64,000 bases of DNA, taken from contig CACLVL010000002.1 in NCBI GenBank assembly GCA_902610415.1, positions 1-64,000 of the forward strand, given 5' to 3'. Source of the stretch: an uncultured Alphaproteobacteria bacterium (GTDB lineage: Bacteria > Pseudomonadota > Alphaproteobacteria > HIMB59). Positions 54,130 to 63,352 of this stretch are shown one piece after another. Every line of letters starts with the position of its first letter. The stretch's first letter is position 1. The notes under the pieces are model-generated. The model searched no databases, was not told the DNA's origin, and saw only the letters and a program-made list of their open reading frames with translations. The translations under genes and the position numbers were made by a program.

Positions 54130-54658
54130 TGATAGATTGTGTTTCTGAATTAGAAACACCCCACAGTCTCTTATCTATAGGTATCCAACCTTTAACAGAG
54201 GATTTTTTACCATCTGGAATACTTATCTTTACCATTGTCTCATTTACCTCTAATAAGTTTACAATTTTTGGTGCAAGAATTAATCCTTTTTGAATAGTTA
54301 AGAGAGACTCAGGATCATAAGATCTCAGAGCGTATAATTCAGTATCCTCTAAGACTAACAAAGTTCTTTTTTTAGATAACTGATTATGTGCAATCCAACC
54401 CTGTATTCCATTAAATAACTCTATACGATACCAGTCAGTATATGAACTCCAACTATTCTGAAACTCTTCAATAACCCTCACTGGCATATTTTCTTCTGTG
54501 AGAAGAAATTTCTCTGTTTGCTTACTCAAATCTTGATTTTCTGGATAATGACGAAGCCAAGACTCATCATGAGCTAAAGACTTATAATAAGGGATGTGTT
54601 TATCTGTATAAGCAATTAATGGGATTATCAAAAAAAAGAGAATGAGTCTGATCATCAA
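54122..54658 (-). CDS. SH3-domain protein, exported
   Basis: A 178-residue protein with a signal peptide (MMIRLILFFLIIPLIAY) and two SH3-like segments. The first, at about 26-85, runs YKSLAHDESWLRHYPENQDL ... PVRVIEEFQNSW ... DWYRIELFNGIQGWIAHNQLSKKR. This is the bacterial SH3 (DUF1058-like) pattern of periplasmic proteins; the usual NLRxGPG loop is degenerate. A weaker SH3 repeat ends at VKGWIPIDKRLWG. Between betA (2-base gap) and SOUL (overlap). Ligand unknown. Confidence 0.78.
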   Translation of the reverse strand: MMIRLILFFLIIPLIAYTDKHIPYYKSLAHDESWLRHYPENQDLSKQTEKFLLTEENMPVRVIEEFQNSWSSYTDWYRIELFNGIQGWIAHNQLSKKRTLLVLEDTELYALRSYDPESLLTIQKGLILAPKIVNLLEVNETMVKISIPDGKKSSVKGWIPIDKRLWGVSNSETQSIND

Positions 54659-54660
54659 TT

Positions 54661-56319
54661 TTATCTTTGAGAATTCTGCCAGTTTGGATGAATATAGGGT
54701 TGTAGATTAGATGGAGCTAAAAGAGGTTTTCCTAAAATATGATCTGATGCTTTTTCACCAGTCATTATGGATGGTGCATTGAGATTTCCATTACAAATTT
54801 GAGGAAAAATTGAGGAGTCTGCTAGATATAAATTTGAAAAACCCTTAACTTTACAGTCATTTTGAACAACTGATGAAGGGTCATTTTCTGCTCCTATCTT
54901 ACAAGTGCCACATGGATGGTAAGCACTTTCACAGTTATTTTTTATAAATTCATCAAGTCCCTCATCTGATACAACATCATCTCCAGGTTGAATTTCACTT
55001 CCTTTATAAAGAGCTAATGCATCTTGGTTAAGAATTTCTCTGGAAAGCCTGAGTGATTTTCTAAAGTTTGGAAAATCCTCTTCATGAGACATATAATTAA
55101 ATTTTATTAAAGGTGCCTCAAAAGGGTTGCCAGACTTTAATTTCACAAATCCTCGAGATTTTGAGCGCATGGGTCCTACATGTAGTTGAAAACCATGTCC
55201 TTTACTTGGTGCTTTGCCATCATATCGTATTGCAACGGGAAGAAAATGGAATTGGATATCAGGATACGGGATATTTTTATCTGAACGAATAAATCCAAGT
55301 GTTTCAAATTGGTTTGTCGAGCCTGGTCCACTTTTAAGAAACATCCATTGCATACCGATTAGCAATTTAGAAAATGGGTTTAAGTACTTGTTAAGTGTTA
55401 CTGGTTGTAAACACTTCACTTGAAAATAAACTTCTAGATGATCTTGTAAATTTTTACCAACTCCAGGTAAATTTTTAATTACCTTAACTCCTATGCTTTT
55501 TAAATCATTAGCCTCTCCAATTCCTGACCTTTGGAGAATAGTTGGACTATTTATAGCGCCAGCTGATAAAACAACTCCGATATTGGCGTTAAAAATTTTT
55601 TTTTGGCCTTGATGAAATACTTCCACCCCTTTAGCCTTGTCTTCACTAAATATTATTTTATCGACTAAAACTTTAGTAATAAGTTCTACATTTTTCTTTG
55701 CTAATGCGGGTTTCAAATAAGCTTTAGCTGTTGAAAAACGTGAACCTTTCCAAACATTCATGTCAGCAGGCCCAAAGCCCTCCTGTCGAAAACCATTATA
55801 ATCTTCAGTATATGTATACCCTGCTTGTTCAGTTGCTTTTACAAACGCGTCATGTAAAGGATTATCTCTTTTGCCATGAGTTATATTTAAAGGACCTGAT
55901 TTCCCTCTAAATTCAGAATTTCCTCCATGGCTTGCTTCCATTCTTTGAAAATATGGAAGAACATCTGGATAATCCCAACCTTTCGCTCCGCTTTCTGCCC
56001 ATTGATTATAATCACCAGCATTTCCTCTTACATAAATCATTCCATTAATTGAGGAAGATCCTCCGATAACTTTACCTCGAGGACAGGCTAAAGACCTTCC
56101 GTTTAATGCTTGCTCTGGTTCAGCTTTATAACCCCAATCGAACTTATCCATGTTCATAGGGTAAGAGAGAGCAGCAGGCATTTGAATAAATGGACTTTTG
56201 TCTAGTCCACCAAATTCCAAAACTAGAATTTTTAACTTTGGGTTTTCCCCAAGCCTGTATGCTATTGTAGATCCTGCCGATCCAGAACCAATTACAATAT
56301 AATCAGGATTTTCAAACAT
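54661..56319 (-). CDS. betA: Choline dehydrogenase (GMC oxidoreductase)
   Basis: A 552-residue FAD enzyme oxidising choline to betaine aldehyde, and often on to glycine betaine. FAD motif IVIGSGSAGSTIAYRL (N-terminus), PRGKVIGGSSSINGMIYVRG (GMC signature 1), GAINSPTILQRSGIG (signature 2), and the C-terminal active-site YHPCGTCKIG and NLNAPSIMTGEKAS. Length matches BetA (~556). Other GMC alcohol dehydrogenases share these motifs, but overall similarity and the betaine-linked region favour choline. First gene of a four-gene coupled operon. Confidence 0.88.
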   Translation of the reverse strand: MFENPDYIVIGSGSAGSTIAYRLGENPKLKILVLEFGGLDKSPFIQMPAALSYPMNMDKFDWGYKAEPEQALNGRSLACPRGKVIGGSSSINGMIYVRGNAGDYNQWAESGAKGWDYPDVLPYFQRMEASHGGNSEFRGKSGPLNITHGKRDNPLHDAFVKATEQAGYTYTEDYNGFRQEGFGPADMNVWKGSRFSTAKAYLKPALAKKNVELITKVLVDKIIFSEDKAKGVEVFHQGQKKIFNANIGVVLSAGAINSPTILQRSGIGEANDLKSIGVKVIKNLPGVGKNLQDHLEVYFQVKCLQPVTLNKYLNPFSKLLIGMQWMFLKSGPGSTNQFETLGFIRSDKNIPYPDIQFHFLPVAIRYDGKAPSKGHGFQLHVGPMRSKSRGFVKLKSGNPFEAPLIKFNYMSHEEDFPNFRKSLRLSREILNQDALALYKGSEIQPGDDVVSDEGLDEFIKNNCESAYHPCGTCKIGAENDPSSVVQNDCKVKGFSNLYLADSSIFPQICNGNLNAPSIMTGEKASDHILGKPLLAPSNLQPYIHPNWQNSQR

Positions 56320-56377
56320 CTAAAATGAGTTAATAGGTTGTTTTAAAAAAAGTAAACTTCAAAAATCTATTTAAATT

Positions 56378-57811
56378 TTATCTATTCTGTCTGCTACCAT
56401 GTCTGATAAAAACATTTTTGGCCATCTTTTGATGCTCTGGGAGCTTCCTGATACTAAAAATTTTATCTCTTGCAAACTTTGCTGTTTTAGTGACATCTAC
56501 TATTGTTTCAAGGTTAGAGTCGTTAAATAAATTTTCATTATTAGATAGTTCAGGGGGTTTGAAAAAAAAGCTGGGTGGAAAATTATTATATTCAGGTAAT
56601 TGTGATTTTATAAATTTTGCCTCAGGGTCTTGATCTAAGGCTTGTTTATATGGATTATACATTCTGATTGTATTAATTCCGGTCGTTCCTGATTGCATTT
56701 GTAGCTGGCTGTAATGTATTCCCGGTTCAAAGTCAGTAAATAAGGCTGCAAGGCGTGGACCGAAATATCTCCAATCTAGCCAAAGATTATAGGACGCAAA
56801 AGAGGCTAGCATTGCCCTCATTCTAAAATTAATCCATCCATGATTTCGAAGATAAATCATACATGCATCTATAAAATGCACGCCTGTTTTTCCCTCTATC
56901 CAAGCATCTAATTTTCTAGAATCTTTCTCACGTATTTGGTCATAAACTGGAATAAAACTCTCGTGCTCGATTGATGGTTGGTCCTCTAATTTTTGGATAA
57001 AATGTGATCTCCAATGTAAACGAGATAAAAAAGAATTTATAGAATTAGAGAAATTTTTATTAGTCAATTGTATGTTTTCTTTTTTTTGATTAGCCTCTTG
57101 GAAGACTGAACGATGCGATATCGTCCCGTACGTCAAATGAGTCGATAATCTTGAGCAACTTTTTTCTGCACTTATAGGACTAGACATCTCAAATTGATAG
57201 TTTTCACCTCTTCTGTTGAGAAAAGTGCTTAATAATTTTTCTGCCTCTTCTGAGCCACCTTTCTGTCTATTAGGGCAAGGAGTCGAGTCGTAGAAATTTT
57301 TTGGTAAATCGTAATTTTTTAATCCTAAATTAATCGATTGTTTAATGATGGGTAAATTTGGATATCTAAGTATATCCTTTCTGAAAAATTTCGCCCATTG
57401 ATTTCTATCATGACGTCCACGTCTTACACCCGGATAGGCACACTCAATCCAATGAATATCATTTTGGAGAAAAAAAGATTTTAATTTTTTATCTCTTTCA
57501 AAAGTCCATTTGATTCCTGTTTCTTGTTCGCTTATAACACTATCAAAATTATATTTATCCTTTAAAAACTTAAATATCTCTAAGGCATCTCCATATAAAA
57601 TATTTAAATGTAAATTATTTTTTGTTAATTGGTATTGAAGATCTTTTAAGCTGTCTAGAGTAAATTGCCATTGTCTTAAAGACATATCCTTTTGTTTCCA
57701 GAGCTCAGGTTCAATTATATAAATTAAGATCGATTTTTTATCCTCATCGATTAAGATTTCGTTATCCTTATACCTTAAATTTTTTTTAAACCAGACAACT
57801 CTATTTGACAT
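56378..57811 (-). CDS. Deoxyribodipyrimidine photolyase / cryptochrome
   Basis: A 477-residue photolyase-family flavoprotein. The N-terminal Rossmann antenna domain starts VVWFKKNLRYKDNEIL. The C-terminal FAD domain has LTYGTISHRSVF, LHWRSHFIQKL, NHGWINFRMRAMLASF (the FAD/DNA-binding helix with the Trp-Arg pattern) and GTTGINTIRMYNPYKQ. Repairs UV-induced pyrimidine dimers with blue light, sensible in sunlit surface water. The ending LPEYNNFPPSFF differs from class I CPD types, so the subclass (CPD, 6-4 or cryptochrome) is open. Confidence 0.86.
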   Translation of the reverse strand: MSNRVVWFKKNLRYKDNEILIDEDKKSILIYIIEPELWKQKDMSLRQWQFTLDSLKDLQYQLTKNNLHLNILYGDALEIFKFLKDKYNFDSVISEQETGIKWTFERDKKLKSFFLQNDIHWIECAYPGVRRGRHDRNQWAKFFRKDILRYPNLPIIKQSINLGLKNYDLPKNFYDSTPCPNRQKGGSEEAEKLLSTFLNRRGENYQFEMSSPISAEKSCSRLSTHLTYGTISHRSVFQEANQKKENIQLTNKNFSNSINSFLSRLHWRSHFIQKLEDQPSIEHESFIPVYDQIREKDSRKLDAWIEGKTGVHFIDACMIYLRNHGWINFRMRAMLASFASYNLWLDWRYFGPRLAALFTDFEPGIHYSQLQMQSGTTGINTIRMYNPYKQALDQDPEAKFIKSQLPEYNNFPPSFFFKPPELSNNENLFNDSNLETIVDVTKTAKFARDKIFSIRKLPEHQKMAKNVFIRHGSRQNR

Positions 57812-57817
57812 CTGTAA

Positions 57818-58579
57818 TTAATCTTTGATTTTAAAACCCTTAGAAAAAATATAAATAATTGCAGTGATATTAAGTATTAGGAATGTAAATATCATAATTA
57901 GACTTGTGGTAATGCTTACGTCAGCCATTTCATAAAAGCTCCATCGAAAGCCACTCACTAAATAAAGCACGGGATTTACAAGGGACACATTCTGCCAAAA
58001 TTCTGGTAACCAATTTATGGAGTATAATGAACCACCAAGAAAAACAAGTGGGGATAAAATAAGAGTAGGAAATATTGAGAGTTCTTCCCAATTAGTTGAC
58101 AACATTCCAATTAAAAAACCAAGTAAACTAAAAGTTAAAGATGTTAAAACAAGCATCAGGATCATCGCAAATGGGTGCATAATATAAATTTCAACAAAAA
58201 ATAAACCTGTTGCCAAAATTAAGCTCCCCAGAATTATAGATTTAGTGGTAGCTGCTCCGACAAAACCAATAACGATTTCTGTAGTTGATAAAGGTGCGGC
58301 ATAAATTTCATTAATAGTGCCTAAAAATTTAGGAAAAAAAATTCCAGACGAAGCGTTTGAAACACTCTGTGTAAGTAAGGCTAACATTATCATACCTGGA
58401 ACTATGAAAGATCCATATGAAATATCCTCAATTACAGGTATTCGGCTACCAATTGCTGCACCAAATACAACAAAATATAAAGAGGAGGAGATAACAGGAG
58501 AAAATATACTTTGAACTGTTGTCCTTCTCATACGGTCCATTTCATGCAAGTAAATTGCTATGATACCTGTCCAATTCAT
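57818..58579 (-). CDS. ABC-2 type transporter permease (YadH-like)
   Basis: A 253-residue permease with six hydrophobic segments. Conserved: MDRMRRTTVQSIFSPVISSSLYFVVFG, SYGSFIVPGMIMLALL and LILSPLVFLGGSLYSINWLPEFWQNVSLVNPVLYLV, typical of the NodJ/YadH branch. Pairs with the ATPase upstream (ATGA overlap). Probably exports a lipid, polysaccharide or drug-like molecule; substrate unknown. Confidence 0.9.
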   Translation of the reverse strand: MNWTGIIAIYLHEMDRMRRTTVQSIFSPVISSSLYFVVFGAAIGSRIPVIEDISYGSFIVPGMIMLALLTQSVSNASSGIFFPKFLGTINEIYAAPLSTTEIVIGFVGAATTKSIILGSLILATGLFFVEIYIMHPFAMILMLVLTSLTFSLLGFLIGMLSTNWEELSIFPTLILSPLVFLGGSLYSINWLPEFWQNVSLVNPVLYLVSGFRWSFYEMADVSITTSLIMIFTFLILNITAIIYIFSKGFKIKD

Positions 58580-59505
58580 GCGCTTTCCTCCAATAATTTT
58601 TCAAATATTGTCTCTAAAGATGTCTGGGAGGAATTTAAATCTTTTAGTTTAAGCCCAGCTGATTTTATATCTTGAAGCAGTGCGGTAATACCTGTTGAGG
58701 ACCCCTGAGAGTCATAAGTATAGGTTAATGAAATATTATTATTCATCTTAAGATTGTACGTTCCAAGAGAAGATGGGATTTCATTAAAGGGCTCTTGAAA
58801 TTCTATGGTTAAATTCTTTTGGCCCATTTTCTGCATTAAATCATTTTTATTATCTGTAATTATTATTTCACCATTATTTATCACAGAAACTCTATCAGAA
58901 ATTGCCTCTGCCTCTTCGATGTAATGTGTTGTAAGGATTATTGTTACGCCCTTTTCTTTTAATTCTCTAACTGCTCTCCACATGTCTCTTCGCAAATTAA
59001 TATCAACACCTGCAGTGGGTTCATCTAAAAATAATATTTTTGGTTCATGACTTAGGGCTTTGGCGATCAAAGCTCTTTTCTTCATACCCCCAGAAAGCTC
59101 TCGAAGTTTACTATCTTTTTTATCCCAAAGACTGAGGTCTCTTAAAATTTTTTCAATAAAAGCAGGATCTTTTTTCTTGCCATAAAGGCCTCTAGTGTAA
59201 GATACGTTTTGAAAAACTTTTTCAAAAGCCTCTAAATGAAGTTCTTGGGGCACAAGTCCAATCATAGACCTTGTTCTTCTATAGTCTTTTACTACATCGT
59301 AACCATCAACTGTAATGCTACCAGAGGTTGGCAAGACTATACCACATATTGCATTAATGAGTGTAGTTTTTCCAGCACCATTGGGGCCCAAGAGTGCTAA
59401 AATTTCACCTCTTTGAATTTCCAAATTAACTCCCTTGAGAGCCTCTAGGCCTCCATGAAATGATTTTTTTAAATTCTCAATTTTAATTAGAATATCTGCT
59501 GACAT
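58576..59505 (-). CDS. ABC transporter ATPase (YadG-like)
   Basis: A 309-residue ATPase: Walker A GPNGAGKTT (~39-47), Q-loop GLVPQELHLEAFEKVF, signature RELSGGMKKRALIAKAL (~138), Walker B ILFLDEPTAGVDINLRRDMW and switch His in TTHYIEEAEAI. C-terminal ~80 residues are a variable extension. Forms a two-gene exporter with the overlapping permease gene. Confidence 0.93.
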   Translation of the reverse strand: MSADILIKIENLKKSFHGGLEALKGVNLEIQRGEILALLGPNGAGKTTLINAICGIVLPTSGSITVDGYDVVKDYRRTRSMIGLVPQELHLEAFEKVFQNVSYTRGLYGKKKDPAFIEKILRDLSLWDKKDSKLRELSGGMKKRALIAKALSHEPKILFLDEPTAGVDINLRRDMWRAVRELKEKGVTIILTTHYIEEAEAISDRVSVINNGEIIITDNKNDLMQKMGQKNLTIEFQEPFNEIPSSLGTYNLKMNNNISLTYTYDSQGSSTGITALLQDIKSAGLKLKDLNSSQTSLETIFEKLLEESA

Positions 59506-59542
59506 AATTAGATTGCGTACAGTATATTATAAGTCAATAACA

Positions 59543-60442
59543 TCAAGATAGTTTATCTGTAACTTTTATTTTTTTACTTTTTTCAATTAAGTACGTACTG
59601 ATCAAAACAGCAATCAATGCCACTATTATTTTATAAGTTATTTTTTCATTTAAAAAGAGATAGCCAAATATTAGGCCAAATATTGGGATGATGTAGGCAA
59701 CTTGAGATTGAAATACTAACCCATTATTTTTAAGAATATAAAATCTCATTAGCCACGCAATCGCAGTAGCAACAATTCCCAGATAAATAAGAGAAATTGT
59801 AGCGTTCAAAGAGGGTCTTAATTCTGTTGGATTTTCGAAGATAAACATAATAGGGAGTAAGATAATTACAGCCCATATTAGAATACTAGAGGTGAGTACT
59901 TCATTTTTTATATGTTTTAGCTTAAGTGAAAACAAACCGCCAATGGTGTAACAAACTGGGCCTAAAATTACCATAAATGCATAGAAGATATTTGATTGAT
60001 TAATTAAAATATTATCTGAGAACAGATAAACAATCCCTAGAAAGCCAATTAGGATTCCAAGGAATTTTAAAAGATTAATTTTTTCATTTTGAATAAACAA
60101 ATGACCCAATATTGTTGCTGCGATAGGAGCTGTGGACATCAAGATAGCAGCTAGATTACTTTGAACTTTTACTATTCCAAATGAGATAAAAAAAAAAGGT
60201 AGAACTAAATTTACAAATCCTATAGTTGCATACCATAGCCAGTTTTCTCCAAATGCTTCAATAGAAATTTTTCTAATCCAACAGTAAATAAGCATTACGA
60301 TTGCAGCAAAAAAAATTCTACCAAAAGCAAGGGCCATTGGAGTATAACTCTCTGAGGCGATTTTAATATTAAAGAAGGCGCTACCCCATATACCAGCTAA
60401 TACAAATAATAGTATAAAATCTTTAAGAGACGCTTTATGCAT
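59543..60442 (-). CDS. EamA/DMT-family transporter
   Basis: A 299-residue carrier with ten helices in two EamA repeats. The first contains QSNLAAILMSTAPIAATILGHLFIQNEKI, the second VFQSQVAYIIPIFGLIFGYLFLNEKITYK, both family blocks. Opening LAGIWGSAFFNIKIA fits too. A second EamA paralog is at 24.6 kb. Start overlaps the alaX stop. Substrate unknown. Confidence 0.9.
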   Translation of the reverse strand: MHKASLKDFILLFVLAGIWGSAFFNIKIASESYTPMALAFGRIFFAAIVMLIYCWIRKISIEAFGENWLWYATIGFVNLVLPFFFISFGIVKVQSNLAAILMSTAPIAATILGHLFIQNEKINLLKFLGILIGFLGIVYLFSDNILINQSNIFYAFMVILGPVCYTIGGLFSLKLKHIKNEVLTSSILIWAVIILLPIMFIFENPTELRPSLNATISLIYLGIVATAIAWLMRFYILKNNGLVFQSQVAYIIPIFGLIFGYLFLNEKITYKIIVALIAVLISTYLIEKSKKIKVTDKLS

Positions 60443-61125
60443 TATATAAGAGTAAACTGAACACGCTTATTCATTTTTCCTTTACTCTCATATTTAATAA
60501 ATTTAAATTCTCCAATCTCACTAGTATTAGCTACATGAGTCCCCCCACATGGCTGTAAATCAATATCACCAATTTTAACTAAACGAATTTTATCATTTGT
60601 TCTTGGAGGTTTGACAGAAAGTGTGCGAACCAATTCAGGTTTTTGATCAAGCTCTTCATTTGTAATCCACTGATACGTAATCGAGTGAGATTGTTGAATA
60701 AATTCATTAATAATTTTGTTTAACATTTCAAATTCAAATGTTTCCTCTCCTAAATCAAAATCCAATCGGCTTTTTTCTAAACCAATTGAACCTCCAGTAA
60801 CATAATAAGGTAATGCTGCGCACAAAAGATGCATAGTGGTGTGCATCTTCATTAAACGATAACGATGATCCCAATCGATATGCCCTTTGATATCCCCCGA
60901 AAGATCACTAATTTCAGTTTCAACAACATGAGCTATACCTAATTCATGCTTAATTGTATTGATAACATTGAATTTTTGATCATTGATTTCCAATATTCCT
61001 TTATCTCCAGGTTGCCCACCGCTTTGGGCATAAAAAGAGCTATCTTGAGTGATGATTTTGTCTTCCTCAACTAATACAATTTTCTCTTCAAAATTCTTGA
61101 TGTAACTATTTTTAAGGTAAATCAT
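60442..61125 (-). CDS. alaX: Alanyl-tRNA editing protein AlaX
   Basis: A 227-residue free-standing editing enzyme that hydrolyses mischarged Ser- or Gly-tRNA(Ala). The zinc motif is split: HTTMHLL (HxxxH, about residues 94-98) and CGGTHVANTSEIG (CxxxH). FYAQSGGQPGDKG near the N-terminus is the AlaRS-editing-domain signature. ATG overlaps the stop of the coupled 57-residue gene. Form type 2-like without the C-Ala domain. Confidence 0.92.
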   Translation of the reverse strand: MIYLKNSYIKNFEEKIVLVEEDKIITQDSSFYAQSGGQPGDKGILEINDQKFNVINTIKHELGIAHVVETEISDLSGDIKGHIDWDHRYRLMKMHTTMHLLCAALPYYVTGGSIGLEKSRLDFDLGEETFEFEMLNKIINEFIQQSHSITYQWITNEELDQKPELVRTLSVKPPRTNDKIRLVKIGDIDLQPCGGTHVANTSEIGEFKFIKYESKGKMNKRVQFTLI

Positions 61126-61295
61126 TTTTTTGCTTCTTTTATCTTATAATCAACACAGGACTCAATTCCTCCTTGGGTATTACTTTGTTTTTCACATTCC
61201 TCATAGTACTCGTGGTATTCAAAAGTTGAGGAAATATATAGACCAATACCGATAATGCTAAAAACTGCAATACTATATAAAATTTTCTTACTCAT
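61122..61295 (-). CDS. 57-residue membrane protein, coupled to alaX
   Basis: The frame begins MSKKILYSIAVFSIIGIGLYI, a signal/anchor helix, then an acidic FEYHEYYEECEK stretch and a second Cys in GGIESCVDYK. The two cysteines (~34 and ~47) could form a periplasmic disulfide. The ATG lies one base after the helicase stop, and its TGA overlaps the alaX ATG, so translation is coupled on both sides. No family known to me. Confidence 0.6.
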   Translation of the reverse strand: MSKKILYSIAVFSIIGIGLYISSTFEYHEYYEECEKQSNTQGGIESCVDYKIKEAKK

Positions 61296-61296
61296 C

Positions 61297-62598
61297 TTAA
61301 ATTAATCTATCCTGGAAACCTATCAACTGATTGTTAACAATGATATCAGATTTTTTGATGGGTCTTAGAAGTTCTATACCCTCTAAACTTATACATCTAC
61401 TTAATGCAACATAAAGCTGTCCTGGAGCAAAGGAACCTTGGCTCATGTCTATTATTACTTTTTCAAAGGTTTGTCCTTGGCTTTTGTGAATAGTAATTGC
61501 CCAAGCTAATCGCATTGGATACTGTTTAAAAGATCCCGTTATCTCTTCTTGAACTTCTTGTTGATCATCATCATAAGTATACTGAATGCGATCCCATTTT
61601 TCTTTTTTGACTTCAAAGATTTTGTTATCGATTTTTACTTTGATTTTTTTTTGTGCAATATCGTGAATAATACCTATGGATCCATTAACCCATCTTTTTT
61701 CAGGATCATTTTTGATCATAATTACTTGAGCCCCTTTTTTTAATTTCAAAATTTCATCAGTGGGAAATAATTCTTTATAAAACTGACCTGTCGCCTGTCC
61801 TCGGTAGGAAAACTCTTCTTCATTCAACTGACTTAAGTATTTTTGATTAATACTACTTGCTCGAGCGTTGGTAGTAGTAAGTATTATTTTTCCCTCGTAC
61901 ATCTCAATATGATCAATTAAAGAGTCATTGATATTATCTATTTGAGAGTGGGTTATAGAGCCATCTCGAACAGAGTTAAGTAAATGAATAAAGTGATCAT
62001 CTTTTTGACGATATATACTATATAATTCAAGGGTTTTAAATTGAGCATCCTGAAAAATATTTGAGTGAAAGAAGAAATATCCTTTGGAATAAATTCGCTG
62101 AAGAAGACCAGACTCATCCATGTTGACAACTGGTGGGAGTTGAAATAAGTCTCCAAATACTACCAACTGAACTCCTCCAAAAGGCTGCGTAAGTTTTTTT
62201 CGATGAACACGAAGACTATAATCAATTGCATCAAAAACATCAGCACGCACCATTGATACTTCATCTATAATGAGAGTTTCTAAATTTTGGAGCACTTCAA
62301 TTTGTCTCACTTTCTTAATGTGCCTTGTCTGAATAACCTTGGGAGGGAAGCCAAAAAATGAATGAATAGTTTGTCCCTTGACACGGATTGCAGCGACACC
62401 TGTAGGAGCAAGAACAGCAGTATTTTTTTTTGTGATGGATCGAAAATATGCTAACAAAGTCGACTTACCACTTCCTGCTTTTCCTGTAATATAAAAATGA
62501 TCTTTTGTATTTTCTAACTGTTCGATAATTGTCTCAAATTCCTCACTTAACACAAAATCATCAGGTAGCAAACTATTATAATTTCGCTTATAGCCCAT
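61297..62598 (-). CDS. Pif1/RecD-like superfamily 1 helicase
   Basis: A 433-residue DNA helicase. Motif I GKAGSGKST (~39-47), motif Ia LAPTGVAAIRVKGQTIHSFFGF, motif II LIIDEVSMVRADVFD (DExx), motif III VVFGDLFQLPPVV, and the C-terminal motif V/VI RLAWAITIHKSQGQTFEKVIID with ALSRC. The bacterial Pif1-like group has this length and order. May resolve structures or assist recombination/repair. Start overlaps the pncC end. Confidence 0.93.
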   Translation of the reverse strand: MGYKRNYNSLLPDDFVLSEEFETIIEQLENTKDHFYITGKAGSGKSTLLAYFRSITKKNTAVLAPTGVAAIRVKGQTIHSFFGFPPKVIQTRHIKKVRQIEVLQNLETLIIDEVSMVRADVFDAIDYSLRVHRKKLTQPFGGVQLVVFGDLFQLPPVVNMDESGLLQRIYSKGYFFFHSNIFQDAQFKTLELYSIYRQKDDHFIHLLNSVRDGSITHSQIDNINDSLIDHIEMYEGKIILTTTNARASSINQKYLSQLNEEEFSYRGQATGQFYKELFPTDEILKLKKGAQVIMIKNDPEKRWVNGSIGIIHDIAQKKIKVKIDNKIFEVKKEKWDRIQYTYDDDQQEVQEEITGSFKQYPMRLAWAITIHKSQGQTFEKVIIDMSQGSFAPGQLYVALSRCISLEGIELLRPIKKSDIIVNNQLIGFQDRLI

Positions 62599-63067
62599 TT
62601 AGTATCTCGCTTACCATTTGAAAACATTCGTTAACTGTACCCTTTTGAATTTGTGCTCTTGAGAGTCTTGGACTAAACTTTAATTGTTCAACATAAATTT
62701 TTTTTTTAAAATATATTCCTATGAAAACTGAACCTACTGGTTTTAATTTAGTTCCGCCATCTGGGCCAGCCACACCTGTTGTCGAAAATGTTAGTTGGCT
62801 TTTTGTTATTTTATGTAATTGAAAACACATCTGAGCACAGACTTGGCGACTGACAGCACCATACCTTTTGAGAGTATGGGGGGAGATTTTTAGATGTTTA
62901 ATTTTTGAGTCATTTGAATATGTAATAAATCCGCTCTTATAAATTTTAGATATTCCTGGCTTAGATGTAAATTTCGCTGCCAACAAACCACCCGTACAAG
63001 ACTCCGCTGTAGATAGGGTAATATTTTCATTTAAGAGATATTTAATTATCTTTGATTCTACTGTCAT
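62588..63067 (-). CDS. pncC: CinA C-terminal domain protein, nicotinamide mononucleotide deamidase (PncC)
   Basis: A 159-residue stand-alone CinA-C protein that deamidates NMN in pyridine nucleotide recycling. Conserved: TLSTAESCTGGLLAAKFTSKPGIS with the catalytic Ser/Lys region, YGAVSRQVCAQM and STTGVAGPDGGTKLKPVGSVFIG. ATG 63067 chosen; a TTG one codon upstream is the only alternative. First gene of a minus-strand run. Followed by the helicase with an 11-base overlap. Confidence 0.92.
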   Translation of the reverse strand: MTVESKIIKYLLNENITLSTAESCTGGLLAAKFTSKPGISKIYKSGFITYSNDSKIKHLKISPHTLKRYGAVSRQVCAQMCFQLHKITKSQLTFSTTGVAGPDGGTKLKPVGSVFIGIYFKKKIYVEQLKFSPRLSRAQIQKGTVNECFQMVSEILNGL

Positions 63068-63193
63068 CAACTAGATATACTTATTATAAGGACTACAAAA
63101 TAACAATGGTACTTATAGGTATCTAAAAATTGCATAAAAAAATGATTTTTACTCAGATTATCAACAGAAAAATCAACAATTTTGAAAATAATG

Positions 63194-63210
63194 TATGCAA
63201 TAATTGCATA
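63194..63210. promoter_or_regulatory. Perfect 7-3-7 inverted repeat, candidate operator
   Basis: TATGCAA (63194-63200), spacer TAA, TTGCATA (63204-63210) in the 191-base divergent region between pncC and the 27-residue peptide gene. Symmetric sites of this size commonly bind dimeric regulators. The right arm also resembles a -35 box (TTGCAT). Otherwise this region shows nothing I recognise. Confidence 0.4.
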
Positions 63211-63258
63211 TTAATCATAAACCTTTAATCTTATTCCATGGAATCTAGGAGGTTTTAA

Positions 63259-63342
63259 ATGGCTGACATGTTCACAGGACACTACCCTTTTATAATAATG
63301 ATTATTTGGTTGATAGCCGGGATCGTGGGTTCAAAATTATAA
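63259..63342 (+). CDS. 27-residue hydrophobic membrane peptide
   Basis: An ATG with a full AGGAGG Shine-Dalgarno 7 bases upstream starts a 27-residue peptide: short polar MADMFTGHYP, one hydrophobic helix FIIMIIWLIAGIVG, and SKL at the end. Such a perfect ribosome site is rare in this window (only proX is similar), so translation is likely. A GC-rich hairpin follows at 63353-63370. No family known to me; size suits a subunit-like microprotein. Confidence 0.55.
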   Translation: MADMFTGHYPFIIMIIWLIAGIVGSKL

Positions 63343-63352
63343 GTTTTTTTGG

